The translations under genes and the position numbers were made by a program. Under the pieces are notes generated by a model that was not told the DNA's origin, did no database searches, and worked only from the letters and a program-made list of their open reading frames with translations. From Rubrivivax sp. (GTDB lineage: Bacteria; Pseudomonadota; Gammaproteobacteria; Burkholderiales; Burkholderiaceae_C): a DNA stretch of 43,277 bases. Positions within the stretch are counted from its first letter, which is position 1, and the number at the start of each line of letters is the position of its first letter. The stretch is from NCBI GenBank assembly GCA_016790435.1, contig JAEUPE010000128.1, positions 1-43,277 on the forward strand, read 5' to 3'. This document shows positions 16,027-25,220 of the stretch, piece by piece.

Positions 16027-16755
16027 ATGCGATCAGCCTCCCCCGCCGCCACCCAAGGCGCTTCTTCCCCTCCAGCCGTGGAAGCGCGCGCCGAGGACCA
16101 CCCGACGCGCCAGCGCCGCAAGGAAGCTCGGCCGCAGGAGTTGCTCGACGCCGCGCTCGAGCTCTTCGTGGAGAAGGGTTTCGCCGCCACGCGCGCCGAA
16201 GAGGTGGCGCAGCGCGCCGGCGTCTCCAAGGGCACGCTGTATCTCTACTACCCGAGCAAGGAAGAGCTGTTCAAGGCCGTGGTACGGCAGAACCTGGGCT
16301 CGCTCATCGCCGAGGGCAAGGAGGCGGTGGCGCAGTCCCAGGGTTCGAGCAGCGACCTGCTCGTCAAGCTCATGCACACCTGGTGGGAGCGCGTGGGCAA
16401 CACACCCGCGGCCGGCATCCACAAGGTCATCCTCGCCGAGGTGCGCAACTTCCCCGAGCTTGCGCAGTTCTACGCCGACGAGATCATCGTGCCGGCCGAC
16501 GAGCTCTTCTGCTCGGCCGTGCAGCGCGGCATCACGCGCGGCGAATTCCGTGACCTGCCGTTGCACGAGACGGCGCAGGCCTTGATGGCTCCGATGATCT
16601 TCCTCGCCTTGCACCAGCATTCGGTGGGCGCCTGCCCCGTGCAGGGTTGCGTCGCGCTGGACCCCGAACGCATGCTGCACACCCACCTCGACCTCGTGCT
16701 GCGCGGCCTGGAAACGCGCCCCGCTCACACGCGCGACACGGAGGCCAAAGAATGA
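16027..16755 (+). CDS. TetR/AcrR-family transcriptional repressor
   Basis: This 242-aa regulator probably represses the efflux genes that follow. After a disordered 30-residue N-terminus comes the TetR DNA-binding domain (about 32-80): RPQELLDAALELFVEKGFA, then EEVAQRAGVSKGTLYLYYPSKEELF, an excellent match to the family helix-turn-helix. The rest is a helical ligand-binding and dimerisation domain of the type found in AcrR-like proteins (C-terminal domain of TetR_C_33 or similar character; not certain). Its stop overlaps the start of the adaptor gene (ATGA), so regulator and pump are one operon. The ATG at 16027 lies just after the palindromic operator; no strong ribosome binding site precedes it. 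The inducer is unknown. Confidence 0.95.
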   Translation: MRSASPAATQGASSPPAVEARAEDHPTRQRRKEARPQELLDAALELFVEKGFAATRAEEVAQRAGVSKGTLYLYYPSKEELFKAVVRQNLGSLIAEGKEAVAQSQGSSSDLLVKLMHTWWERVGNTPAAGIHKVILAEVRNFPELAQFYADEIIVPADELFCSAVQRGITRGEFRDLPLHETAQALMAPMIFLALHQHSVGACPVQGCVALDPERMLHTHLDLVLRGLETRPAHTRDTEAKE

Positions 16756-18008
16756 GCCGGCGCGCGCGCTGGGCCCTCGGCCTCGTCTTGCTGGTGCTGC
16801 TGGGCGTGCTCGCCGTTCTGGGCTCGCGCGGGCTGGCCAGCCGCAAGCCCGGCGCGGCCACGTCGGCCAAAGCCGCTGCGTCGGCACCGACCCCGGCGAT
16901 CGAACTGGCCGCGAGCGACATCGCGCGCGCCGAGCGGGCCGAGTTGACGCAGACGCTCGCCGTCAGCGGTGGCCTCAAGGCGGTGCAGAGCGCCTTCGTC
17001 AAGGCCCGCGTGGCCGCCGAGGTGAAAAGCCTCGGCGTGCGCGAAGGCGACCGCGTCAGCGCAGGCCAGCTCATCGGCCAGCTCGACACCACCGAGTACG
17101 ACTGGCGCCTGCGGCAGGCCGAAGACCAGGCCCGCAGCGCCGAGGCGCAACTCGACATCGCCGAACGCACGCTCGCCAACAACCAGGCGCTCGTCAACCA
17201 GGGCTTCATCTCGCGCAATGCGCTTGACACCTCGGTGAGCAATGCGGCCGCGGCACGCGCGGCCATGCAGGCGGCCAAGGCGGCCGCCGAGATCGCGCGC
17301 AAGGCGGTGAAGGACGGCGAGGTGCGCGCCCCCATTGCCGGCCTCGTCTCGCAGCGCCTCGTGCAGCCGGGCGAACGCGTGTCCGTGGACACGCGCCTGG
17401 TCGAGATCGTCGACCTCTCGCGCATCGAGCTCGAGGCCGCGGTGGCGCCCGAAGACGTGCCCTCCGTGCGCGTCGGGCAGCCGGCGCGCGTGGCCATCGA
17501 CGGCCTCGCCGAACCGGTGCCCGCGCGGGTCGTGCGCATCAACCCGAGCGCCACCGCCGGCACCCGTGCGGTCATGGCCTACCTGCTGCTCGACAGCCAC
17601 CCCGGGCTGCGCCAGGGACTCTTCGGCCGCGCCACCGTGGAGATGCAGCGCCGCTCGGCCCTGGTCGTCCCCGCTTCGGCGCTGCGCTTCGACCAGAGCC
17701 AGCCCTACGTCGTCGTGGCACAGCAGGGGCTCGCCGTGGAACGCATCGTGACGACCGGCCAGCGGGGCGATGCCACCTTCAGCGCAGGCGCTCGCCCGGA
17801 GCCCGCTGTCGAGATTCTCAGCGGCCTGGAGGCCGGCGCCGTCGTGCTGCGCGGCACCGTGGGCAGCCTGCGTGGTGGCACGCGACTGGCGCTGCCCGGC
17901 GCCGTGGCGCCGGGCGCCTCCCCTTTGCCGCTGGGCGCGGCTGCCACCGTGGCCGCCCCGGCGGCCACGCCCGTGCCCTCGCCAGCCGTCAACGCGGCCT
18001 CGCGTTGA
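16752..18008 (+). CDS. RND efflux periplasmic adaptor (membrane fusion protein)
   Basis: This 418-aa protein links the inner-membrane pump to the outer-membrane channel. An N-terminal membrane anchor (about residues 7-27, LGLVLLVLLGVLAVLGSRG) is followed by a biotinyl-lipoyl-like half (VKARVAAEVKSLGVREGDRVSAGQLIGQL), a coiled-coil hairpin (about 115-190, EDQARSAEAQLDIAERTLANN), the second lipoyl half (GEVRAPIAGLVSQRLVQPGERV), and the beta-barrel and membrane-proximal domains. The end is a Pro/Ala/Val-rich tail. There is no lipobox, so it is membrane-anchored by its helix rather than lipidated. The start overlaps the repressor stop, and the pump gene begins 20 bp downstream. Confidence 0.95.
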   Translation: MSRRARWALGLVLLVLLGVLAVLGSRGLASRKPGAATSAKAAASAPTPAIELAASDIARAERAELTQTLAVSGGLKAVQSAFVKARVAAEVKSLGVREGDRVSAGQLIGQLDTTEYDWRLRQAEDQARSAEAQLDIAERTLANNQALVNQGFISRNALDTSVSNAAAARAAMQAAKAAAEIARKAVKDGEVRAPIAGLVSQRLVQPGERVSVDTRLVEIVDLSRIELEAAVAPEDVPSVRVGQPARVAIDGLAEPVPARVVRINPSATAGTRAVMAYLLLDSHPGLRQGLFGRATVEMQRRSALVVPASALRFDQSQPYVVVAQQGLAVERIVTTGQRGDATFSAGARPEPAVEILSGLEAGAVVLRGTVGSLRGGTRLALPGAVAPGASPLPLGAAATVAAPAATPVPSPAVNAASR

Positions 18009-18028
18009 CGCCACCCCGCTGACGCGCC

Positions 18029-21000
18029 ATGTGGTTCACCCGCGTCTCCATCGCCAACCCGGTCATGGCCGTGATGGTGATGCTCGCTTTCGTGGTGCTC
18101 GGGCTCTTCAGCTACCAGCGGCTGGCCATCGATCAGTTCCCGAACATCGACATCCCGACCGTCGTGGTGGTGATGGACTACCCGGGCGCCAGCCCCGAAA
18201 TCGTCGAGGCCGAGGTCACGAAGAAGGTCGAAGAGGCGGTGAACACCGTCGCCGGCATCAGTTCGCTCTACTCGCGCAGCTACGAAGGCAGCTCGGTCAC
18301 GATCATCGAGTTCAACCTCGACGTCGACGGCCGCAAGGCAGCCGAGGATGTGCGCGAGAAGGTGGCGCTGATCCGTCCGCTGCTGCGCGACGAGGTGAAG
18401 GAGCCGCGCATCTCGCGCTTCGACCCCGCCAGCCAGCCCGTGTTCAACGTCGCGGTGCTCGCCAGCGAGCCGGGCGTCAACGCGCAGCAGCTCACCACCT
18501 GGGCCAGCCAGGTACTGCAGAAGCGGCTGGAGAACGTGCGCGGCGTCGGTGCCGTCAGCGTCGTCGGCGGGGTCGCGCGCGAGATCTCCATCCAGCTGAA
18601 GCCGGCGGCCATGGAGGCGTTCGGCGTCAGCGTCGACCAGGTCAGCGCCGCCCTGCGCAGCGAGAACCAGGAACTGCCGCTCGGCACGCTGCGCTCGCGC
18701 GAGCAGGAGCGCGTGGTGCAGGTCAATGCGCGCCTGGTCACGCCGCGCGACTTCCGCGACATCGTCGTCGCCCGCAAGCCCGGCAACACCGTCGTGCGCC
18801 TGGGCCAGGTGGCCGACGTCGTCGACGGGCCGCAGGAGATCGAGAGCCTCGCCCTCTACAACGGGCAGCGCACGGTGCTGCTGTCGGTGCAGAAGAGCCA
18901 GGGCGAGAACACCATCGCCGTCGTCGACGGCCTCAAGCGCGCGCTGGCGGACGCGCAGCCGCTCGTGCCCAAGGGCATGAAGACCGAGATCAACCGCGAC
19001 AACTCGCGCTCGATCCGCGTTTCGGTGGCCAACGTGCAGCGCACGCTCATCGAGGGCGCCGCGCTCACCATCCTCATCGTCTTCCTGTTCCTGAATTCCT
19101 GGCGCAGCACGGTCATCACCGGGCTCACGCTGCCGATCGCGCTCATCGGCTCGTTCCTGTTCATGTACCTCTTCGGTTTCACGATCAACGGCATCACGCT
19201 GATGGCGCTGAGCCTGTGCGTGGGCCTCTTGATCGACGACGCCATCGTCGTGCGCGAGAACATCGTGCGCCACGTGCAGATGGGCAAGAGCCCGCGCCAG
19301 GCGGCGCTCGACGGCACCGACGAAATCGGCCTGGCGGTGCTGGCCACCACGTTCAGCATCGTCGCCGTGTTCCTGCCCATCGGTTTCATGGGCGGCATCG
19401 TCGGCAAGTTCTTCCACGAGTTCGGCATCACCATCGTCGCCGCGGTGCTGATCTCGATGTTCGTGAGCTTCACGCTCGACCCGATGCTTTCGAGCATCTG
19501 GCACGACCCTCAAGCGCACCACCGCTGGAAGGACAAGGCCGAGACGCTCTACGACCGCACGATCGGCCGCGTCACGGGCGCCTTCGACCACTTCCAGGAG
19601 TGGCTCGCCGCCAGCTACCAGAAGATCCTCGGCTGGTCGCTCGAGCACAAGCTCGCCACCGTCGGCATCGCGGCAGCGACCTTCGTGCTCGCCATCGTGC
19701 TCACGGGGGCGCTGGGCAAGGAGTTCGTGCCCAAGGCCGACTTCAGCGAGACACAGATCAACTTCTACACGCCGGTGGGCAGCGCCCTCGAGGTGACCGA
19801 GCAGCGCGCCAAGCAGATCGACGCCGCGCTGCGCGAGTTGCCCGAGGTGAAGCACACCGTCACCACGGTCAACTCGGGCTTCGCGCAGGGCAAGATGTAC
19901 GGCGTCGTCTACGTGCGCCTGGTCGACCGCAAGGACCGCCGGCGCAGCGTGACCGAACTGACGCCGGTGCTGCGCGAGCGGCTGGCGCGCGTCCCGGGCA
20001 TCACCATCACCAACCTCGGCGTCACCGACCTCGGCGGCGGCAAGAGCATCGCCTTCTCGCTGCAGGGCGACGACCTCGGCGAGCTGGAGCGGCTGGCGCG
20101 GCAGATCCTCGCCCGCCTGGCACAGATCCCCGGGCTCGTGGACCTCGACAGCACGCTCAAGCCCGACAAGCCGACACTCGCCGTGGACATCAAGCGCGAC
20201 GCGGCCGCCGACCTCGGGCTCAACGTCAACACCGTGGCCACGACGCTGCGCACCCTGGTGGCCGGCATCAGCGTGGGCAGCTGGCGCGCCAGCGACGGGC
20301 AGAACTACGACGTGCGGCTGCGCCTGGCGCCCGAGCTGCGCGTGGCGCCGGGTGACCTCGCCCAACTGCCACTCGTGCTCTCGAACGCCGACGGCAGCGT
20401 GCGGACGGTGCGCTTGTCGCAGGTCGCCGAGTTGCGCCCCAGCACCGGCCCCAACCAGATCAACCGCCGCGACCTCAACCGCGAGATCAACATCGATGCC
20501 AACGCCCTCGGCCGCAGCGCCGGTGAGGTGAGCGACGACATCCGCGCCGTGTTGAACGACACCGCCTTCCCGCCGGGCTACCGCTTCGTCTTCGGCGGCA
20601 GCACGAAGAACATGCAGGAGTCGTTCACCTACGCGGTCGGCGCGCTGGCGCTGGCCGTGGTGTTCATCTACATGATCCTCGCCAGCCAGTTCAAGAGCTT
20701 CCTGCAGCCGCTGGCGCTGATGAGCTCGCTGCCGCTGACGCTCATCGGTGTCGTGCTGGCGCTGCTCGCCTTCCGCAGCACGCTCAACATGTTCTCGATC
20801 ATCGGCATCGTCATGCTGATGGGCCTCGTCACCAAGAACGCGATCCTGCTCGTCGACTTCGCGATCCGCTCGCGCGAGGGGGAGTTGCGGCCGGACGGCA
20901 CGCGCGGGCCGGGCATGGAACGCTCGGCCGCCCTGTTGCACGCGGCGCGCGTGCGCCTGCGGCCCATCCTGATGACGACGCTGGCGATGGTCTTCGGCAT

Positions 21001-21211
21001 GGTGCCGCTCGCCTTCGCGCTCAGCGAGGGCGCCGAGCAGCGTGCGCCCATGGGCCAGGCGGTCATCGGCGGCGTCATCACCTCCTCGTTGCTGACACTG
21101 GTCGTGGTGCCGGTCATCTACTGCTGGCTCGACGACCTCGCCGCCTGGGCCAGGAGGCGGGGCCGGAAGGCCCTTGCGCCATCGCAAACCGCCGTCAACC
21201 CCACGACCTAG
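18029..21211 (+). CDS. RND multidrug efflux permease (HAE1/AcrB type)
   Basis: This is the proton-driven inner-membrane transporter of the tripartite pump (1060 aa, full length for the family). The first helix starts at FTRVSIANPVMAVMVMLAFVVLG. The porter-domain start QFPNIDIPTVVVVMDYPGASPEIVE is typical of HAE1-RND proteins. Proton relay Asp pair D403/D404 lies in GLLIDDAIVVREN on TM4. Other markers are the GFMGGIVGKFFHEFGITI segment of TM5-6 and LVTKNAILLVDFAI in the second half. It is not of the heavy-metal (CusA) type. Substrates probably include hydrophobic or amphipathic drugs, but the sequence does not tell which. Confidence 0.96.
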   Translation: MWFTRVSIANPVMAVMVMLAFVVLGLFSYQRLAIDQFPNIDIPTVVVVMDYPGASPEIVEAEVTKKVEEAVNTVAGISSLYSRSYEGSSVTIIEFNLDVDGRKAAEDVREKVALIRPLLRDEVKEPRISRFDPASQPVFNVAVLASEPGVNAQQLTTWASQVLQKRLENVRGVGAVSVVGGVAREISIQLKPAAMEAFGVSVDQVSAALRSENQELPLGTLRSREQERVVQVNARLVTPRDFRDIVVARKPGNTVVRLGQVADVVDGPQEIESLALYNGQRTVLLSVQKSQGENTIAVVDGLKRALADAQPLVPKGMKTEINRDNSRSIRVSVANVQRTLIEGAALTILIVFLFLNSWRSTVITGLTLPIALIGSFLFMYLFGFTINGITLMALSLCVGLLIDDAIVVRENIVRHVQMGKSPRQAALDGTDEIGLAVLATTFSIVAVFLPIGFMGGIVGKFFHEFGITIVAAVLISMFVSFTLDPMLSSIWHDPQAHHRWKDKAETLYDRTIGRVTGAFDHFQEWLAASYQKILGWSLEHKLATVGIAAATFVLAIVLTGALGKEFVPKADFSETQINFYTPVGSALEVTEQRAKQIDAALRELPEVKHTVTTVNSGFAQGKMYGVVYVRLVDRKDRRRSVTELTPVLRERLARVPGITITNLGVTDLGGGKSIAFSLQGDDLGELERLARQILARLAQIPGLVDLDSTLKPDKPTLAVDIKRDAAADLGLNVNTVATTLRTLVAGISVGSWRASDGQNYDVRLRLAPELRVAPGDLAQLPLVLSNADGSVRTVRLSQVAELRPSTGPNQINRRDLNREINIDANALGRSAGEVSDDIRAVLNDTAFPPGYRFVFGGSTKNMQESFTYAVGALALAVVFIYMILASQFKSFLQPLALMSSLPLTLIGVVLALLAFRSTLNMFSIIGIVMLMGLVTKNAILLVDFAIRSREGELRPDGTRGPGMERSAALLHAARVRLRPILMTTLAMVFGMVPLAFALSEGAEQRAPMGQAVIGGVITSSLLTLVVVPVIYCWLDDLAAWARRRGRKALAPSQTAVNPTT

Positions 21212-21261
21212 AATCGCGCCCGCTTCGCGAGCCCACTTTCCCTGGATCGCCACAGATCACC

Positions 21262-21936
21262 ATGAACACCGAACTCGCCCGTTTCAACATGATCGAGCAG
21301 CAGATCCGCCCGTGGGACGTGCTCGACCCCGTGGTGCTGGACCTCCTCGCGACGATGCGCCGCGAGGATTTCGTGCCGGCCGCCTATCGCGCGCTCGCCT
21401 TCGTCGACACGCAGGTGCCGCTGCTGCCCGGCGCGCCCGACGGTGCCTGCATGCTCGAGCCCAAGGTCGAAGCCCGGCTGCTGCAGGAACTGCGGCTGCA
21501 GCGGCACGAGAAGGTGCTCGAGATCGGCACCGGCTCGGGCTTCATGGCCGCCCTGCTGGCGCACCGGGCGATGCACGTGCACACCCTCGAGTGCCGGCCG
21601 GAGCTGGCGCGCGCCGCGAGCGAAGCCCTGCGCCGCACCGGCGTGCTCAATGCCACCGTGCACGAGGTCGAGGCCGCCGTCGGCGCCCGCGGCCTGGCGG
21701 CCGAGGGGCCGTTCGATGCCATCGTGCTTTCGGGCTCCGTGGCCGAGGTGCCGCACGGCCTGCTGGAGCAGCTCAAGCCCGGCGGCCGCCTGGTGGCCGT
21801 GGTGGGCAACGAACCGATCATGATCGCCCGCCTCGTCACCCGCACGGCGCAGAACGCCTACGCCCAGCGCGACCTGTTCGACACCGTGGCGCCGCGCCTG
21901 CTCGGCTTCGCCGAGCCCGGCCGCTTCAACTTCTGA
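21262..21936 (+). CDS. Divergent protein-L-isoaspartate O-methyltransferase-like protein
   Basis: This is a 224-aa SAM-dependent methyltransferase of the PIMT fold. The start MNTELARFNMIEQQIRPWDV and EDFVPAAYRALAFVD are typical of the PIMT-like proteins next to tolC in betaproteobacteria. The SAM loop is VLEIGTGSGF. The usual PIMT catalytic GxxxSxP segment (QTISQP in E. coli) is replaced by GACMLEPK, so repair of isoaspartate is doubtful. The ATG at 21262 has only a weak ribosome binding site; TAGAAT at 21209-21214 could be a -10 box for it. It sits between the RND pump and the TolC homolog. Confidence 0.88.
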   Translation: MNTELARFNMIEQQIRPWDVLDPVVLDLLATMRREDFVPAAYRALAFVDTQVPLLPGAPDGACMLEPKVEARLLQELRLQRHEKVLEIGTGSGFMAALLAHRAMHVHTLECRPELARAASEALRRTGVLNATVHEVEAAVGARGLAAEGPFDAIVLSGSVAEVPHGLLEQLKPGGRLVAVVGNEPIMIARLVTRTAQNAYAQRDLFDTVAPRLLGFAEPGRFNF

Positions 21937-22061
21937 GGGTCCCGTGTCCGCCAGCCGCCTCCCGCTCCGACCCGCCGCAGCCTGTCGCGCCAAACACGCC
22001 GGGTGCCGCACGGCAGGCACGGGTCGTCGCATGGCGGCAGACGGCGGGGTCGCAGCCCCTC

Positions 22062-22067
22062 TATAAC
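22062..22067 (+). promoter_or_regulatory. Possible -10 box upstream of the TolC-family gene
   Basis: TATAAC lies 81 bp before the start of the outer membrane gene, in a 212-bp gap that is otherwise without recognisable features. No matching -35 was found, so this is a weak call. Confidence 0.25.
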
Positions 22068-22148
22068 CGGCGCGCCGCCGGGCCCGCCCGACGCGGCTTT
22101 CTCAAGAACCGATTCGACCGAACCCCCAGGTCCATGCAGAGGAGTCCC

Positions 22149-23531
22149 ATGCCCGCGCCAGCCCCGATGAGCCCCGGCCACCCCGCTTCGCAGGGGCCGG
22201 GCGCCCGCCTTCAGCGCGTCGCCGCCGCGGCGATGCTCGCCTTCAGCCTCGTCGGCGTCGCCGGCGGCGCCCGCGCGCAAAGCCTGCAGGAGCTGTACGA
22301 GGCGGCGCGCGCCTTCGACGCCACCTTCCTGGCGGCGCGGGCGCAGGCGCAATCGGCCGAGTACCGCGCGGCCCAGGCCGACGCGCTGAGCCGACCCAGC
22401 CTCTCGGCGACCGCCGGCGCCACGACGACCACCATCTCGCCGCCGGTCGGCCCCACCGGCGACAGCAACACGCTCAACGCGAGCCTGCAGGGCCGCCTGC
22501 CGCTGTTGAACCGCGCAAACACCGCCACGCAGGAACAGGCCCGCCGCGCGCTGCTGGTGGCCAAGGCCGAGTTCGAGACCGCCGAGCAGGACCTCATCGT
22601 GCGCGTGGCGGCCGCCTATTTCGACGTGCTCGCGGCCCAGGACACGCTGGCCACCACCCGGGCAAGCAAGACCTTCATCACCGAGCAGCTCGCGTCTGCC
22701 AAGCGCAACTTCGAAGTCGGCACCGCCACCATCACCGACACGCGCGAGGCACAGGCCCGCTTCGACCTTGCCACGGCGCAGGAGATCGCGGCGGACAACG
22801 ATCTGCGTGCCAAGCGCATCGCGCTCGACACGCTTGTCGGCCGCAATGGCGTGGCGCCCAAGCCGCTGGTGGTGCCGGTGGTGCTGCCGGCGCTGGCCCC
22901 GACCGACCCCGAGGCCTGGGTCGGCAACGCCGACGCCCGGCACCCGACGATTCGCCGCGCCCAGGCCGGCCTGGAGGTCGCCTCGCTCGAGATCGAGCGT
23001 GCCAAGGCCGCCGAGGGTCCGACGCTCGACGCCGTGGCCTCAGTGGGCGCGGCCAAGTACAGCGGGCGCTATCCGTCGAGCCTGCCCAGTTCGACCCCGT
23101 GGCGCACGGCCTCCATCGGCCTGCAGTTCAACATGCCGCTGTACACCGGGGGCGCCACCGGCAACCGCATCCAGGAAACCCAGTCGCTCGAAGAAAAGGC
23201 GCGCCAGGACCTCGCTGCCGCCCGCCGCGGCGTGGCGCAAGGCACGCGCGTGGCCTTCTTCGGTGTGCAGTCGGGCCAGGCGCGCGTGCTGGCGCTGGAG
23301 GCGGCCGAGGCCTCTTCCAAGCTCGCGCTCGAGGCCACGCAGCTGGGCTACCGGGTCGGCGTGCGCGTCAACCTCGACGTGCTCAACGCGCAGACGCAGC
23401 TCTTCTCCACGCAGGCCGACCTCGCCCGCGCGCGCTACGACGTGCTGGTCGGCGGCCTGCGCCTGCGCCAGGCCTCCGGACAGCTGGTGCCGGGGGATGT
23501 CGAGGCGGTGAACCGGATGCTCGCCAAGTAG
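22149..23531 (+). CDS. tolC: TolC-family outer membrane efflux protein
   Basis: This is an outer-membrane channel with a periplasmic alpha-barrel (460 aa). A long N-terminal signal sequence ends in ARAQSLQELYEAARAFD, where the mature protein begins, the usual TolC start. Two outer-membrane efflux repeats follow, with coiled-coil heptads (QAQSAEYRAAQADAL, then QNLDVLNAQTQLFSTQADLARARYDVL-like near the end; the conserved NLDVLNAQTQLFSTQADLAR). It matches type I secretion/efflux TolC (TIGR01844-like in character). The ATG at 22149 is chosen over 22134 because of the AGAGGAG just upstream (spacing 4). It completes the tripartite pump encoded upstream, although other transporters may also share it. 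Confidence 0.93.
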   Translation: MPAPAPMSPGHPASQGPGARLQRVAAAAMLAFSLVGVAGGARAQSLQELYEAARAFDATFLAARAQAQSAEYRAAQADALSRPSLSATAGATTTTISPPVGPTGDSNTLNASLQGRLPLLNRANTATQEQARRALLVAKAEFETAEQDLIVRVAAAYFDVLAAQDTLATTRASKTFITEQLASAKRNFEVGTATITDTREAQARFDLATAQEIAADNDLRAKRIALDTLVGRNGVAPKPLVVPVVLPALAPTDPEAWVGNADARHPTIRRAQAGLEVASLEIERAKAAEGPTLDAVASVGAAKYSGRYPSSLPSSTPWRTASIGLQFNMPLYTGGATGNRIQETQSLEEKARQDLAAARRGVAQGTRVAFFGVQSGQARVLALEAAEASSKLALEATQLGYRVGVRVNLDVLNAQTQLFSTQADLARARYDVLVGGLRLRQASGQLVPGDVEAVNRMLAK

Positions 23532-23546
23532 GAACCCCGGCCCCTC

Positions 23547-23566
23547 TTGCCGCGGGAGCGCGGCAA
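23547..23566 (+). terminator. Hairpin after the TolC-family gene
   Basis: An 8-bp perfect stem TTGCCGCG/CGCGGCAA with a GGAG loop begins 15 bp after the stop codon. It is not followed by a T-run (AGAATCTTC), so it may be a weak terminator. Confidence 0.4.
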
Positions 23567-23672
23567 AGAATCTTCACCATCGGCACGCGCCGAGCACACG
23601 CGGCGGCGCCACACTGGCCGCCGTCGTCAACGAGGCGTCTTCCGCGGCGCCGAGGCGCGGAGGGCGCACCCC

Positions 23673-25184
23673 ATGAGCCGGATCCCTGCAGAGCTGCCGC
23701 GCGCCGAAGCCGCGTTCATCGCCGCGCACCGCTTCGGCCTCGGCGAGCCTGACCTGCAGGTGCTCGGCGGCGACCCGATCGGCTGGCTGCGGGGGCAGAT
23801 CGGCCCGGCCGAGCCGCAGCGCGGCAACCACCTCGCCAGCGGCGCCGAGGGGCTGAAGCGCTTCGCCGAGTTCCTGCGTGACCAGCGCGGCCGAGTGCCC
23901 GCCGATGCGGGCTCGGGCGGGGCCGGTGCCGCCTCGATGGCGGTGCCCGGGGACATGCGCCCTGCCGAGCAGCAATTCGGCGAGCACTTCCGCAGCATCG
24001 TGCAGGCCGACGTGCGCGCGCGCCTGGCCACGGCGGCCATGAGCGCCAAGCCGTTCAACGAGCGCCTGGCCTGGTTCTGGAGCAACCACTTCACCGTCTC
24101 GATGGCCAAGGCGAGCGCGCGCGGCATCGTCGGCGCCTTCGAGCGCGAGGCCATCCGCCCGCACATCGGCGGCAGCTTCGAAACCTTGCTCAAGGCCGCC
24201 GTGAAGCACGCGGGCATGCTGCGCTACCTCGACAACGACCAGTCGGCCGGGCCGCAGTCGCCCCTCGTGCGGCGGCTGGCGCGGCGGCGGCGCGGCGAGG
24301 GCGAGCCCGGGCCACGCATCACGGGCCTGAACGAGAACCTCGCCCGGGAGGTGCTGGAGTTGCACACGCTCGGCGCCGCGAGCGAGGCCGCTCCCGGCGG
24401 GGGGCGTGGCGCCGCTTATGGCGGCTGGGGCGGCTACACGCAGGCCGACGTGACCGAGTTCGCGCGCGTGCTCACCGGCTGGCGCGTGCCGCTGCGGGAG
24501 ATGCTCGCAGAAGGCAGCGCCGCCGAGCCCACGCGTTTCGAGCCGGCCTGGCACGACCCGGGCACCAAGACCGTGCTCGGCAAGCGCTACCGTGAAGGGC
24601 CGGAGGCCCTCGACGAGGTGCTCGGCGACCTGGCGCGCCACCCGTCGACGGCGCGCTTCGTGGCCTACAAGCTCGCGCGCCACTTCGTCGCCGACGAGCC
24701 GCCGGTGGAACTCGTCGCCACCCTGGCCGCCGCCTATCAGCGCGGCGGCGGCGACCTGCCCACGCTCTACCGCGCGCTCATCGACTCGCCGGCAGCCTGG
24801 GGTGCGGCCGCGGCCAAGCTCAAGTCGCCGGAGGAATTCGTCGTCAGCAGCGCGCGCCTGCTGTCGTTGGGCGAACAGGCGTTCGCGCGCGCCCCCGACG
24901 GCGGCATCGCCGCGCTCGGCCAGCGCGTACAGGCGGCCCCCTCCCCCGCCGGCTGGCCCGACCGCGCCGAGGAGTGGCTCGGCCCCGATGCGGTGTGGAA
25001 GCGCGTCGAGTGGGCAACGCGGGTCGCCAACCTCGTCGGCCGCCAGGTCGATGCGCGCGCTCTCGCCCGCGCCAGCCTCGGCCCGCGGCTGGCCGAAGAG
25101 ACGACGCGCCAGATCGAGCGCGCCGCCGACGGCCCGCAGGCACTGGCGCTGCTGCTGCTGGCGCCCGAGTTCCAGCGCCGCTGA
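23673..25184 (+). CDS. DUF1800 family protein
   Basis: This 503-aa protein belongs to the DUF1800 family, whose biochemical role is not established. Markers are the N-terminal AAFIAAHRFGLGEPD, the WFWSNHFTVS segment, GLNENLAREVLELHTLG and YTQADVTEFARVLTGW, and ARFVAYKLARHFVADEPP. No signal peptide is visible. It starts at the ATG at 23673, preceded by GGAGGG; almost the same leader precedes the next gene. DUF1800 genes are commonly followed by DUF1501 genes, as here, and the two are probably cotranscribed (36 bp apart). The partner carries a Tat signal, so this protein might be carried out with it as a folded complex; that is inference. Confidence 0.93.
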   Translation: MSRIPAELPRAEAAFIAAHRFGLGEPDLQVLGGDPIGWLRGQIGPAEPQRGNHLASGAEGLKRFAEFLRDQRGRVPADAGSGGAGAASMAVPGDMRPAEQQFGEHFRSIVQADVRARLATAAMSAKPFNERLAWFWSNHFTVSMAKASARGIVGAFEREAIRPHIGGSFETLLKAAVKHAGMLRYLDNDQSAGPQSPLVRRLARRRRGEGEPGPRITGLNENLAREVLELHTLGAASEAAPGGGRGAAYGGWGGYTQADVTEFARVLTGWRVPLREMLAEGSAAEPTRFEPAWHDPGTKTVLGKRYREGPEALDEVLGDLARHPSTARFVAYKLARHFVADEPPVELVATLAAAYQRGGGDLPTLYRALIDSPAAWGAAAAKLKSPEEFVVSSARLLSLGEQAFARAPDGGIAALGQRVQAAPSPAGWPDRAEEWLGPDAVWKRVEWATRVANLVGRQVDARALARASLGPRLAEETTRQIERAADGPQALALLLLAPEFQRR

Positions 25185-25220
25185 ACACGTGCCCGGATCC
25201 ACTGATCGGAGGGACACCCC

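Noticed and set aside
17705-21253. Very long open frame (about 1180 codons) antisense to the RND permease gene
   Set aside because: It is a by-product of high GC in the third codon position of the real gene; its translation is low-complexity, rich in His, Arg, Asp and Ala, with no domain.
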